In this document: one piece after another, positions 1 through 14,747 of the stretch
How positions within the stretch are numbered: position 1 is the stretch's first letter
Layout of the letters: each line of letters starts with the position of its first letter
From: an uncultured Alphaproteobacteria bacterium
GTDB lineage: Bacteria; Pseudomonadota; Alphaproteobacteria; Caulobacterales; Caulobacteraceae
Assembly: GCA_937920085.1 (NCBI GenBank)
Contig: CALETE010000022.1
Location: forward strand, 1-25,172
Direction: 5' to 3'
Length of the DNA: 25,172 nucleotides
Notes under the pieces: generated by a model
Database searches by the model: none
The model's input: the letters and a program-made list of their open reading frames with translations, nothing else
What the model was told of the DNA's origin: nothing
Program-made: the position numbers and the translations under genes

Positions 1-55
1 CAATCGTGCCGATGTTGCAATGCGGCTTGTTGCGTTCGAATTTCTCTTTGGCCAT
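1..55 (-). CDS. tuf: Elongation factor Tu, N-terminal 18 codons (cut by window edge)
   Basis: Reading the minus strand from the ATG at 53-55 gives MAKEKFERNKPHCNIGTI, the typical alphaproteobacterial EF-Tu N-terminus. The rest of the gene, including the P-loop, lies outside the window. A good ribosome binding site (GGAG, about 6 bases before the ATG) supports this start. The gene begins 49 bases after the fusA stop on the same strand, which is the normal last position of the str operon (rpsL, rpsG, fusA, tuf). EF-Tu delivers aminoacyl-tRNA to the ribosomal A site in a GTP-dependent manner. Identification rests on only 18 residues plus gene order, but both agree. Confidence 0.93.
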   Translation of the reverse strand, partial: MAKEKFERNKPHCNIGTI

Positions 56-104
56 CTCAAGCTCCAGCCCTATCCGGGCTTGTCCTCTAATTTAGGGTTG
101 GGGT

Positions 105-2183
105 TTAGGCGTACTTCTTGATCACTTCGTCGGCGACGGCTTGCGGCACCGTTTCGTAGTGGTCGTACTGCATCGTAAACTGCGCCCGGCCTTGGCTGAA
201 GGAACGCAGAGTGTTGATGTAGCCGAACATATTGGCCAGCGGCACGAAGGCCGTGACCACCTGGGCATTACCCCGGGTTTCTGTACCTTGGATTTGACCA
301 CGGCGGGAGTTCAGGTCGCCGATCACGTCGCCCATATACTCATCAGGGGTCAAGACTTCGACCTTCATGATCGGCTCGAGCAGCTTGGGGCCACCGCGCT
401 CACGAAGTTCACGGAAGGCCGCGCGGCTGGCGATTTCGAAGGCAAGGACCGAGGAGTCAACGTCGTGATAGCCGCCGTCATACAAGGTTGCCTTGAAGTC
501 GATCAGCGGGAAGCCAGCCAACAGGCCATTATCCTTGGCCGATTCAATACCCTTCTGAACGCCGGGAATGAATTCCTTGGGCACCGAACCACCAACAATG
601 GTGTTCTCGAAGACAAAGCCCGACCCGGCTTCGCCTGGTTCGAACTTGATCTTGACCCGCGCGAACTGACCCGTACCGCCGGTCTGCTTCTTGTGGGTGT
701 AATCGATGTCGGCGACCCGGCCGAGGCTTTCACGATAGGCCACCTGAGGCGCACCGATATTAGCTTCGACCTTGTAGGTCCGCTTCAGAATGTCGACCTT
801 AATATCCAGGTGAAGTTCGCCCATGCCCTTCATGATGGTCTGGCCCGACTCCTGGTCGGTATGCACCGTGAATGACGGATCTTCGGCCACCATCTTCGCC
901 AGGGCGACGCCCAGCTTTTCCTGGTCAGCCTTCGACTTCGGCTCAATGGCGATTTCGATAACCGGAGCTGGGAAGTTCATCTTTTCAAGGATGACCGGGG
1001 ACTTGGTCGGATCGCACAGGGTATCACCGGTGCGGGTGTCCTTCAGGCCAGCCAGGGCGACGATGTCGCCAGCGAAGGCTTCCTTGATGTCTTCACGGTT
1101 GTTGGAGTGCATGAGCAGCATGCGGCCAACCCGCTCACGCTTTTCGCGGGTCGAGTTCAGCAGGCCCATGCCGGTTTCCAGCTTGCCCGAATAAATGCGG
1201 CAGAAGGTCAACGAGCCCACGAAGGGGTCATCCATGATCTTGAAGGCCAGGACCGACAGGGGCTCTTCATCGGACGCATGGCGCACGACGGGCTCTTCGG
1301 TCTTGTAGTCGATGCCAGGAGTCGGCGGAATGTCCAGCGGGGAAGGCAGATAGTCGACCACGGCGTCGAGCAGGGGCTGAACGCCCTTGTTCTTAAAGGC
1401 CGAGCCGGCGAGGATCGGATAAAAGGCACCGGTCAGAACGGCCTTACGCAGGCACTTCTTGATCACCGCTTCAGCAGGCTCTTCACCGCCGAGATAGGCT
1501 TCCATGGCTTCGTCGTCGAGTTCGACGGCGTTTTCGATCATGTAGTTGCGGGCTTCTTCAGCTTCCGCCTTCATGTCGTCGGGGATTTCTTCGTCGTGAT
1601 AGTTGGCGCCGAGACCCTCAGAGTCCCACACCACGGCCTTCATGCGGACCAAGTCGACAATGCCCTTCAGGCTGGATTCAGCGCCAATCGGCAGCTGGAT
1701 CGGAACCGCCTTCACCCCAAGGCGTTCGCGGATGGTCTTCAGGCACATTTGGAAGTCAGCGCCGATCTTGTCCATCTTGTTGACGAACACGATGCGCGGA
1801 ACGTTGTAGCGGTCGGCCTGACGCCAAACGGTTTCGGTCTGAGGCTCAACGCCCTGGTTGCCGTCAAGCACAGCGACCGCGCCGTCGAGAACCCGGAGCG
1901 AACGCTCAACTTCAATAGTGAAGTCCACGTGGCCGGGGGTGTCGATGATGTTCAGGCGGTGGCCATTCCAGTAAGCGGTCGTCGCAGCCGAGGTGATCGT
2001 GATGCCACGCTCCTGCTCCTGCTCCATCCAGTCCATGGTGGCGGCGCCGTCGTGGACTTCGCCGATCTTATGGCTCTTGCCCGTGTAATAAAGAATCCGC
2101 TCCGTCGTCGTGGTCTTGCCCGCATCGATGTGGGCCATGATTCCGAAGTTACGGTAGTCACTGATGGGGTTCGAACGGGACAT
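105..2183 (-). CDS. fusA: Elongation factor G
   Basis: This is the ribosomal translocase: a cytosolic GTPase that moves tRNA and mRNA after peptide bond formation and helps split ribosomes during recycling. The G-domain motifs are all visible: P-loop AHIDAGKTT at residues 17-25, DTPGH at 81-85 and NKMD at 135-138. The full C-terminal part follows, giving 692 residues, the usual EF-G length. An upstream in-frame ATG at 2222 would add 13 residues (MPPAEILISRPPA). I prefer the ATG at 2183, because MSRSNPISDYRNFG matches the family N-terminus and the extension is not conserved in EF-G. The gene lies 101 bases after rpsG and 49 before tuf. The rpsG-fusA gap contains a strong 13-base-pair hairpin that could tune expression relative to rpsG. 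Confidence 0.98.
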   Translation of the reverse strand: MSRSNPISDYRNFGIMAHIDAGKTTTTERILYYTGKSHKIGEVHDGAATMDWMEQEQERGITITSAATTAYWNGHRLNIIDTPGHVDFTIEVERSLRVLDGAVAVLDGNQGVEPQTETVWRQADRYNVPRIVFVNKMDKIGADFQMCLKTIRERLGVKAVPIQLPIGAESSLKGIVDLVRMKAVVWDSEGLGANYHDEEIPDDMKAEAEEARNYMIENAVELDDEAMEAYLGGEEPAEAVIKKCLRKAVLTGAFYPILAGSAFKNKGVQPLLDAVVDYLPSPLDIPPTPGIDYKTEEPVVRHASDEEPLSVLAFKIMDDPFVGSLTFCRIYSGKLETGMGLLNSTREKRERVGRMLLMHSNNREDIKEAFAGDIVALAGLKDTRTGDTLCDPTKSPVILEKMNFPAPVIEIAIEPKSKADQEKLGVALAKMVAEDPSFTVHTDQESGQTIMKGMGELHLDIKVDILKRTYKVEANIGAPQVAYRESLGRVADIDYTHKKQTGGTGQFARVKIKFEPGEAGSGFVFENTIVGGSVPKEFIPGVQKGIESAKDNGLLAGFPLIDFKATLYDGGYHDVDSSVLAFEIASRAAFRELRERGGPKLLEPIMKVEVLTPDEYMGDVIGDLNSRRGQIQGTETRGNAQVVTAFVPLANMFGYINTLRSFSQGRAQFTMQYDHYETVPQAVADEVIKKYA

Positions 2184-2229
2184 AGCGGGAGGCCTGCTAA
2201 TAAGGATTTCGGCGGGTGGCAAACGAACA

Positions 2230-2260
2230 GCGCGGGCGGTTTATCGCAAACCGCCCGCGC
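2230..2260 (-). promoter_or_regulatory. Strong intra-operon hairpin between rpsG and fusA
   Basis: The arms gcgcgggcggttt (2230-2242) and aaaccgcccgcgc (2248-2260) pair perfectly over 13 bases around a 5-base loop. On the minus strand the sequence after the stem is TGTTCGTTTG, a weak U-tract at best. This looks more like a processing, stability or partial-termination element than a full terminator, since fusA and tuf lie downstream and no replacement promoter is obvious in the remaining 46 bases before fusA. The structure is plain in the sequence; the function is inferred. Confidence 0.7.
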
Positions 2261-2284
2261 CGGAAAGTCAGTGTTTCGCAGGTA

Positions 2285-2758
2285 TTACCAGCGATAGTGC
2301 GAGAACGCCCGGTTGGCTTCCGCCATCTTGTGGGTGTCTTCACGCTTCTTGACGGCGGAGCCGCGGTTCGAGGAGGCGTCCAGGATTTCACCGGCCAGCT
2401 TTTCGGTCATGGTGTTTTCGCCACGCTTGCGAGCGGCGGTCACCAACCAACGGATGGCCAGGGCCTTGCGGCGGTCCGGACGAACTTCGACGGGCACCTG
2501 ATAGGTGGCGCCGCCGACCCGACGGGAGCGAACTTCGATCCCAGGGGCGACGTTTTCCAGGGCCGAGTGGAAGGTTTCCAGGGGACCCTGGTCCTTACGC
2601 TTGGCTTCCAGAATGTCGAAAGCACCGTACAGAATGTTTTCTGCGACGGCCTTTTTGCCTTCGTACATGACGTAGTTCATGAATTTTGTGACAGTGAGGT
2701 CTCCGAATTTCGGATCCGGAAGAACTTCACGTTTCTCGGCGCGACGGCGGCGGGACAT
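2285..2758 (-). CDS. rpsG: 30S ribosomal protein S7
   Basis: S7 is a primary 16S rRNA-binding protein that nucleates the 30S head and lines the E site. The 157-residue product starts MSRRRRAEKREVLPDPKFGD, a standard S7 N-terminus, and has the usual family length. A ribosome binding site, AAGGA, stands about 8 bases before the ATG. The gene starts 11 bases after the rpsL stop and is clearly co-transcribed with it. In E. coli S7 represses its own operon by binding the rpsL-rpsG intercistronic region. With only 11 bases between the genes here, that particular mechanism could not use the same site. No sequence oddities were noted. Confidence 0.98.
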   Translation of the reverse strand: MSRRRRAEKREVLPDPKFGDLTVTKFMNYVMYEGKKAVAENILYGAFDILEAKRKDQGPLETFHSALENVAPGIEVRSRRVGGATYQVPVEVRPDRRKALAIRWLVTAARKRGENTMTEKLAGEILDASSNRGSAVKKREDTHKMAEANRAFSHYRW

Positions 2759-2769
2759 ATTTCTTTTCC

Positions 2770-3141
2770 TTACTTAGGACGCTTGGCGCCGTAGAGCGAA
2801 CGACGCTGCTTGCGGTCCTTGACCCCTTGGGTGTCGAGCACGCCGCGCAGGATGTGATAACGGACGCCGGGAAGGTCCTTAACGCGGCCCCCACGGATAA
2901 GAACAACGGAGTGCTCTTGCAGATTGTGGCCTTCGCCGGGGATGTAGCACAGCGCTTCGAAGCCCGTGGTCAAACGCACCTTAGCCACCTTACGAAGCGC
3001 GGAGTTCGGCTTCTTTGGGGTGGTCGTGTAAACGCGGGTGCAAACGCCGCGACGCTGGGGGCAGCCTTTAAGGGCCGGAACCTTGTTACGCGACGGCTTG
3101 TCCTGCCGGGGCTTGCGGATCAGCTGGTTAACTGTTGGCAT
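2770..3141 (-). CDS. rpsL: 30S ribosomal protein S12
   Basis: S12 sits at the decoding centre and controls accuracy. The 123-residue product begins MPTVNQLIRKPRQ and carries the two conserved decoding-site segments, TTPKKPNSALRK and RGGRVKDLPGVRYH. These contain the lysines that correspond to E. coli K43 and K88. Both are unchanged, so nothing in this gene predicts streptomycin resistance. It is the first gene of the str operon. A promoter-like sequence lies about 190 bases upstream (3335-3363), and the leader contains a GC hairpin followed by a T-run. The Shine-Dalgarno sequence is poor (AGAG), but the start is fixed by homology. Confidence 0.98.
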   Translation of the reverse strand: MPTVNQLIRKPRQDKPSRNKVPALKGCPQRRGVCTRVYTTTPKKPNSALRKVAKVRLTTGFEALCYIPGEGHNLQEHSVVLIRGGRVKDLPGVRYHILRGVLDTQGVKDRKQRRSLYGAKRPK

Positions 3142-3231
3142 CTAATCTCTGCTCTGGAAGCGTGTGCCGTTTGGCCGAGGCGCTTCAATTGGGGTTTTTG
3201 TTGTTCTCGATCTCAAGACCGACCTTCTGAA

Positions 3232-3263
3232 CGCAAAAACACGCCGACGCCTGGGCCCCGGCG
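3232..3263 (-). promoter_or_regulatory. Possible attenuator hairpin in the rpsL leader
   Basis: The segments cgccg (3242-3246) and cggcg (3259-3263) can pair. On the minus strand the stem is followed by TGTTTTTGCG. The arrangement resembles an intrinsic terminator inside the predicted rpsL leader. The stem is only 5 base pairs with a 12-base loop, so it could be weak or fortuitous. Confidence 0.3.
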
Positions 3264-3334
3264 GGTTCGCTCTACCCAAGGGAAGAGCCGTTCATCAGGA
3301 CCACGGATGACTCCTGGCCTCGAAAAGAGCGCGG

Positions 3335-3363
3335 TTCATACTCGTGAAGGGGGTTGGCGTCAA
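3335..3363 (-). promoter_or_regulatory. Predicted rpsL (str operon) promoter
   Basis: On the minus strand TTGACG (3358-3363) and TATGAA (3335-3340) are separated by exactly 17 bases. TTGACG also fits the -35 consensus described for the Caulobacter housekeeping sigma factor. Transcription would start near 3328, giving an rpsL leader of about 187 bases. It was found by eye, with no mapped start site. Confidence 0.55.
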
Positions 3364-3475
3364 CGTCGGCGGCGTCTGCAGGGCAAATTGAGGCAGGCTT
3401 TCTGCGCTTGTCGCTTTACGGTCACGATTTCGCCGCGAGCTTCCCTAAGCTTAGACCACGCAATTCGAGGGGGCT

Positions 3476-4123
3476 ATGGCGCAAGGACAGACCATTCAGA
3501 GGCCGGCCATCGCTTTGGCCTCTGTGGCACTGCACGCTGTGGTCCTGGCGGCGCTGGCACTGCATCAGGCGCAAATACCGCACCTTGAGGCACACGAAGA
3601 CGTCTTCGCCGTGACCGTCCTGCCTCGCTATCTGACGGTGAAGGAAACGCCGCGCCCGCCGACACCGCAACAGAAGGTCTCAAAGAAAGACCGCCCCACA
3701 GAGGCTTTGCCCATAGCACCGCGAATTCTGCCTCAGGCCCCCTCTCCTACTGCCTTAAAGCCGTCTCAACCTCCGCAGATCATCACCGCAGAGCAACTGG
3801 GTCAGGCCCTCCGCAATGGGGGCGTGGGCTGCAATCCACCCGGCCTGCCCGGACTGAGTCGGGAGGCTCGGGACATCTGCGAAGCCCGTCTCGCCTCAGG
3901 GGCCCGCACCGCCGGGTATCTGGGCAATGGCCTGGCGAGGAACAAGCAAGCGGGCTTTGATCAAGACGCCGCAGCGGGCAATGCTTGGCGCAAGCATGGT
4001 GTCCCAGCGGGCATGGGCAATACCGACGTCACAGCTGAAGCCGCCCTCAAGCGAAACCAGATGGCTCCGGGCCGCCCTGGCGACACGCAGGCGAACTGGG
4101 GGATCGCAAAGGTGCCGTTCTAG
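3476..4123 (+). CDS. TonB-like membrane-anchored, proline-rich protein of unknown function
   Basis: The 215-residue product has a hydrophobic N-terminal segment at about residues 11-31 (AIALASVALHAVVLAALAL). This should be a signal anchor leaving most of the protein in the periplasm. Residues 57-100 are rich in Pro, Lys and Thr, like the rigid linker of TonB-type energy transducers. The rest has no recognisable TonB C-terminal fold. Instead it has a Cys-containing segment, GCNPPGLPGLSREARDICEA (C119 and C135), then a Gly/Asn-rich tail. From memory, similar Cys-Leu-Ser-Arg-Glu-Cys segments occur in other Caulobacterales exported proteins; this needs checking. The start is supported by GAGGGGG just before the ATG. 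The gene is antisense to the flanking rpoC and rpsL and shares the bidirectional terminator at 4207-4250 with rpoC. Function unknown; a TonB-like role is a weak inference. Confidence 0.8.
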   Translation: MAQGQTIQRPAIALASVALHAVVLAALALHQAQIPHLEAHEDVFAVTVLPRYLTVKETPRPPTPQQKVSKKDRPTEALPIAPRILPQAPSPTALKPSQPPQIITAEQLGQALRNGGVGCNPPGLPGLSREARDICEARLASGARTAGYLGNGLARNKQAGFDQDAAAGNAWRKHGVPAGMGNTDVTAEAALKRNQMAPGRPGDTQANWGIAKVPF

Positions 4124-4146
4124 TCACAGCGGTACAGATCGCCTGC

Positions 4147-4174
4147 CGCGGGGGGCTAAGAAACCCGCCTTTTG
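4147..4174 (+). terminator. Weak terminator candidate after the TonB-like gene
   Basis: A GCGGG/CCCGC stem with an 11-base loop is followed by CTTTTG, 24 bases after the stop codon. The short stem makes it marginal; the larger hairpin at 4219-4238 may do the job in both directions. Confidence 0.3.
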
Positions 4175-4206
4175 ATTCGATTGGCCGAAATTTGAGTTTC
4201 TGCCGA

Positions 4207-4250
4207 CAAAAACAAACGGCCCGGGATTGCTCCCGGGCTGCTGGTCTTTT
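4207..4250 (-). terminator. rpoBC terminator, probably bidirectional
   Basis: gcccggga (4219-4226) and tcccgggc (4231-4238) form a perfect 8-base-pair stem with a TTGC loop. On the minus strand the stem is followed by CGTTTGTTTTTG, a good U-tract for ending the rpoC transcript about 30 bases after its stop. On the plus strand it is followed by TGCTGGTCTTTTTG, so it may also end the TonB-like transcript. Confidence 0.85.
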
Positions 4251-4267
4251 TGCGAAGATCGCTGGGC

Positions 4268-8461
<4,194 letters not shown>

Positions 8462-8498
8462 GAGCTTTCCAGATTGTCAGTCGTTTCAAAGGCGAATT

Positions 8499-8521
8499 GG
8501 GAGGAGCTGACGGCCCCTCCC
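8499..8521 (-). promoter_or_regulatory. Hairpin in the rpoB-rpoC gap
   Basis: gggaggagc (8499-8507) and gcccctccc (8513-8521) pair over 9 positions with one mismatch on the plus strand, which reads as a G-U pair in the minus-strand RNA. The loop is TGACG. There is no U-tract. The 9-mer aggcgaatt occurs on both sides of the stem. A processing or stability element in the rpoBC message is the simplest reading. Confidence 0.5.
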
Positions 8522-8551
8522 CTCGCATGAGGCGAATTCGAAGTTCGGCGA

Positions 8552-12622
<4,071 letters not shown>

Positions 12623-12678
12623 TTTTTTCCCTTGAGCGACACACGGAACGGTTTCCGGGTATCAAGTCGTGTTCAAAT

Positions 12679-12720
12679 CCTGTGTCCACCCTCAACCCCC
12701 AGATGGGAGCTGGACACTGG
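12679..12720 (-). repeat. Inverted repeat / hairpin in the rpoB leader
   Basis: cctgtgtcca (12679-12688) and tggacactgg (12711-12720) are inverted copies with one mismatch, separated by 22 bases. They lie 57-98 bases before the rpoB start. The loop contains a CCCC/GGG pair that could extend the structure. Confidence 0.65.
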
Positions 12721-12722
12721 AA

Positions 12723-12777
12723 GCCCCTAATAACGCCAGGGGCGTTCCCTCATATGGCCGGAGGGTAACGGGCCATA
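12723..12777 (-). repeat. Adjacent, partly mutually exclusive hairpins in the rpoB leader
   Basis: tatggcc/ggccata (12753-12759 and 12771-12777) and aacgcc/ggcgtt (12732-12737 and 12741-12746) form two neighbouring stems. A third stem, gcccct/aggggc (12723-12728 and 12738-12743), overlaps the second, so both cannot form together. Such alternatives are typical of leaders with two RNA states, but switching is an inference only. Confidence 0.5.
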
Positions 12778-12970
12778 CCTCGGAACAAAAGCGCACGCAG
12801 AATCGCGTCTTAAGCGAAGACGATTTTCGCGGAGCCGCCCAGTTAGGGGTTTTGCGCGCAGAAGAAAAGCCCTCTCCACAGTTTTTTTGGATAAACCCCC
12901 TCGCCGTCCTATCGCAATTGGGTCTAGCCAGGATGAGTCGCTCGACTGGCACCGTATAGCAGAGGCGTTC

Positions 12971-14260
12971 ATGACCCTGGGCCCAGACCGTAGACTTGTG
13001 ACCCTTGGCCTTGCGGGATTTGGGCTGGCCGCTGCCAAAGCACCGCCACCCGGACTGATCGCATCTGCAGATGGTCCGGGAACCCTGAGCGCGGGCCTCA
13101 TCGCTCGGGGCCCCGAAGGCCGCATCCTTCGACACGTGGCCCTCGGCCGTGCATGGGGCGTCGACAGCACCTTCCGACCCTTTGCCCTCGACGCCCCCTT
13201 CAGGGTGGCCTCGGTGTCGAAGATGATCGCCACAGTCGCCATCTTGCCCCTGTTTACGGCAAAAGGAGTCAGCTTGGACTCCGACGCCTCCGACCATCTG
13301 GGCTTCCGACTCCGGCACCCGGCTTTTCCCGATGATCACATCACCCCGCGCATGCTGTTGTCCCACACCAGCGGTCTGCGGAATGGGCCAAGCTATCCCG
13401 TGCCTCTGGGCCACGGGCTCGGCGAGGCCTTCCTGCTGGGCGGTCGCCACTATGATGATGGCCAGTGGTTCGGTCCCGCCACCTATCGCCCCGGTGCCTG
13501 GTTCACCTATGCCGACGTGAACTTCGCCCTCCTGGCCCAGATGGCCGAGACCCTCAGCGGAGTGCGCTTTGACCTCTTTATGCATCAGTCCCTATTCGGG
13601 CCCCTGGGCCTGGACATCGGCTATAACTGGAGTGGGGTTTCGGCGGCGAAGCGATCAAGGGCGGCCGCTGGCATGCGGTGGCTAAACGGTGCTTGGACGC
13701 CCCAGGTGGACGCCCCGCCGCCGCCCTTCCCAGACCTTTTCCTCGCAAAGGCCAAGGACCTTCACAGTGTCAGCCTCGCCGACTATCGGCCAGGAACCAA
13801 TGGTTTTCTCACCTCACCTCTTGGTGGCCTGCGCCTCAGCCTGATCGATATGGACCGACTGGCACGGGTATTTGCCGCCCGCGGCAAATGGCGGGGCCTG
13901 CCTCTTATGGATCCACACGCGATCGCATTGATGGCAACCCCGGCCTGGAGCCTCGCAGGCGATCACCCGAACGGTCAGACCGACGAAGGTGTCTTCCAGA
14001 GTTACGGACTGGGCATGCAGACACCTATGGGGAGGCCCGGCCCCACCGGCGACGCCTTCTTCGGCTCGGATACCGCCAACTGGCGAGGCCATCTGGGCGA
14101 CGCTTATGGCTGGATGACCGGCCTGTTCTGGAATGTGAAGGATGGCCGCACCCTGGTCTGGGCAATCAACGGCATGCCTGAGACAGAGCGTCCCGCTGGA
14201 CTGAACTCCACCCTGACCCGCCCCGAAGAGATCTTGGTGACCTGGGGCCTGGGGTCATAG
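12971..14260 (+). CDS. Exported serine hydrolase of the beta-lactamase / penicillin-binding-protein fold
   Basis: The 429-residue product belongs to the class C beta-lactamase-like hydrolases (esterases, D-aminopeptidases, PBP4-like proteins). The nucleophile motif S-x-x-K is SVSK at residues 81-84. The family signature LLSHTSGL is present, and a late GHLG (H374) fits the third HxG motif. The second motif, normally Y-x-N, reads YAD here (Y180). The N-terminus GPDRRLVTLGLAGFGLAAAKA looks like an export signal with a twin arginine, possibly Tat-dependent. I chose the ATG at 12971 because AGAGG precedes it and the signal sequence follows. An upstream ATG at 12887 would bury the signal 28 residues in. 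The gene is antisense, convergent with rplL and divergent from rpoB. The substrate is unknown and the lactamase label is structural only. Confidence 0.9.
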   Translation: MTLGPDRRLVTLGLAGFGLAAAKAPPPGLIASADGPGTLSAGLIARGPEGRILRHVALGRAWGVDSTFRPFALDAPFRVASVSKMIATVAILPLFTAKGVSLDSDASDHLGFRLRHPAFPDDHITPRMLLSHTSGLRNGPSYPVPLGHGLGEAFLLGGRHYDDGQWFGPATYRPGAWFTYADVNFALLAQMAETLSGVRFDLFMHQSLFGPLGLDIGYNWSGVSAAKRSRAAAGMRWLNGAWTPQVDAPPPPFPDLFLAKAKDLHSVSLADYRPGTNGFLTSPLGGLRLSLIDMDRLARVFAARGKWRGLPLMDPHAIALMATPAWSLAGDHPNGQTDEGVFQSYGLGMQTPMGRPGPTGDAFFGSDTANWRGHLGDAYGWMTGLFWNVKDGRTLVWAINGMPETERPAGLNSTLTRPEEILVTWGLGS

Positions 14261-14291
14261 AAAACGGGCCCGGAGGTTTCCCCCGGGCCCG
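14257..14291 (-). terminator. Second terminator of rplJL, shared with the hydrolase end
   Basis: cgggcccgg (14265-14273) and ccgggcccg (14283-14291) form a perfect 9-base-pair stem. On the minus strand it is followed by TTTTCTATG, so it can terminate rplL transcription. On the plus strand it lies 4 bases after the hydrolase stop but has no T-run. Confidence 0.8.
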
Positions 14292-14293
14292 CT

Positions 14294-14316
14294 CGAAAAC
14301 AAAACGCTGGAAGCGT
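14294..14316 (-). terminator. First terminator of rplJL
   Basis: acgct (14304-14308) and agcgt (14312-14316) form a 5-base-pair stem with a 3-base loop. On the minus strand it is followed by TTTGTTTTCG. It begins 5 bases after the rplL stop, just before the larger hairpin at 14265-14291, which makes a tandem pair. Confidence 0.65.
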
Positions 14317-14321
14317 CTGTC

Positions 14322-14699
14322 TTACTTAATGGTGACCTTAGCGCCAGCTTCGGTGAGCTTCTTGGCAACTTCGTCAGCCTGTTGCTTCGAAACGTTCTCG
14401 ACGACGTTCTGCGGAACGCCTTCGACCAGATCCTTAGCTTCCTTCAGGCCGAGGTCCGGACGGACGCCGCGGACTTCCTTAATCACGTTGATCTTCTTGT
14501 CGCCGCCGTCGGTGAGGACAACGGTGAATTCGGTCTGCTCTTCAGCAGCTTCAGCCGGAGCGGCGGCTGCAGCAGCGGCCACGGCCACAGGAGCGGCGGC
14601 GGAAACGCCCCACTTTTCTTCGAGGAGCTTCGAGAGTTCCGAGGCTTCCAGAACGGTCAGGGCGGAGAGGTCTTCGACCAGCTTTTCAAGCTTAGACAT
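14322..14699 (-). CDS. rplL: 50S ribosomal protein L7/L12
   Basis: L7/L12 forms the flexible stalk that recruits and activates translational GTPases such as EF-Tu and EF-G. The 125-residue product has the N-terminal dimerisation helix pair (residues 1-33), an Ala/Pro-rich hinge (34-52) and the C-terminal domain, with EFTVVLTDGGDKKINVIKEV and the conserved helix GLKEAKDLVEGVP. It follows rplJ by 48 bases, the standard pairing that lets L10 and L12 be made together. AAGGA lies about 10 bases before the ATG. The transcript meets two terminators within about 65 bases of the stop, so little read-through toward rpoB is expected. Confidence 0.98.
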   Translation of the reverse strand: MSKLEKLVEDLSALTVLEASELSKLLEEKWGVSAAAPVAVAAAAAAAPAEAAEEQTEFTVVLTDGGDKKINVIKEVRGVRPDLGLKEAKDLVEGVPQNVVENVSKQQADEVAKKLTEAGAKVTIK

Positions 14700-14747
14700 A
14701 GGGTTCGATCCTTAAGGTGATGTGGTTGGTTATCTGGGAAATACCGA

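Larger units (their letters stand above)
3142..3475. promoter_or_regulatory. Divergent intergenic region between rpsL and the TonB-like gene
   Basis: This 334-base stretch carries no convincing gene. It must hold the start signals of the str operon (leftward) and of the TonB-like gene (rightward). A promoter candidate for rpsL is listed at 3335-3363 and a leader hairpin with a T-run at 3236-3263. A Shine-Dalgarno stretch GAGGGGG directly precedes the plus-strand ATG at 3476. I found no clear plus-strand promoter. The open frames crossing the region are high-GC shadows. Confidence 0.6.
12623..12970. promoter_or_regulatory. rpoB leader/promoter region, divergent with the serine hydrolase
   Basis: This 348-base stretch has no supported gene. 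It contains four successive inverted repeats: 12801-12825 (imperfect), 12753-12777 (tatggcc/ggccata), 12732-12746 (aacgcc/ggcgtt) and 12679-12720 (10 positions, one mismatch). An alternative pairing of 12723-12728 (gcccct) with 12738-12743 (aggggc) overlaps the third. On the minus strand GCTAGACC at 12921-12928 resembles the Caulobacter -10 consensus GCTANAWC at 7 of 8 positions, but I see no good -35 element. If it is used, the rpoB leader would be about 290 bases and contain all four hairpins. The hydrolase ribosome binding site AGAGG is at 12961-12965. Confidence 0.5.

Noticed and set aside
105..2222. Upstream start for fusA at 2222
   Set aside because: The extra 13 residues are not part of the EF-G family N-terminus, and MSRSNPISDYRNFG fits the start at 2183.
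12692..13585. Minus-strand open frame of 297 codons covering the rpoB leader and the hydrolase 5' half
   Set aside because: The opposite strand carries a motif-complete hydrolase, and this frame shows no family features. It would run antisense through the hydrolase signal sequence.
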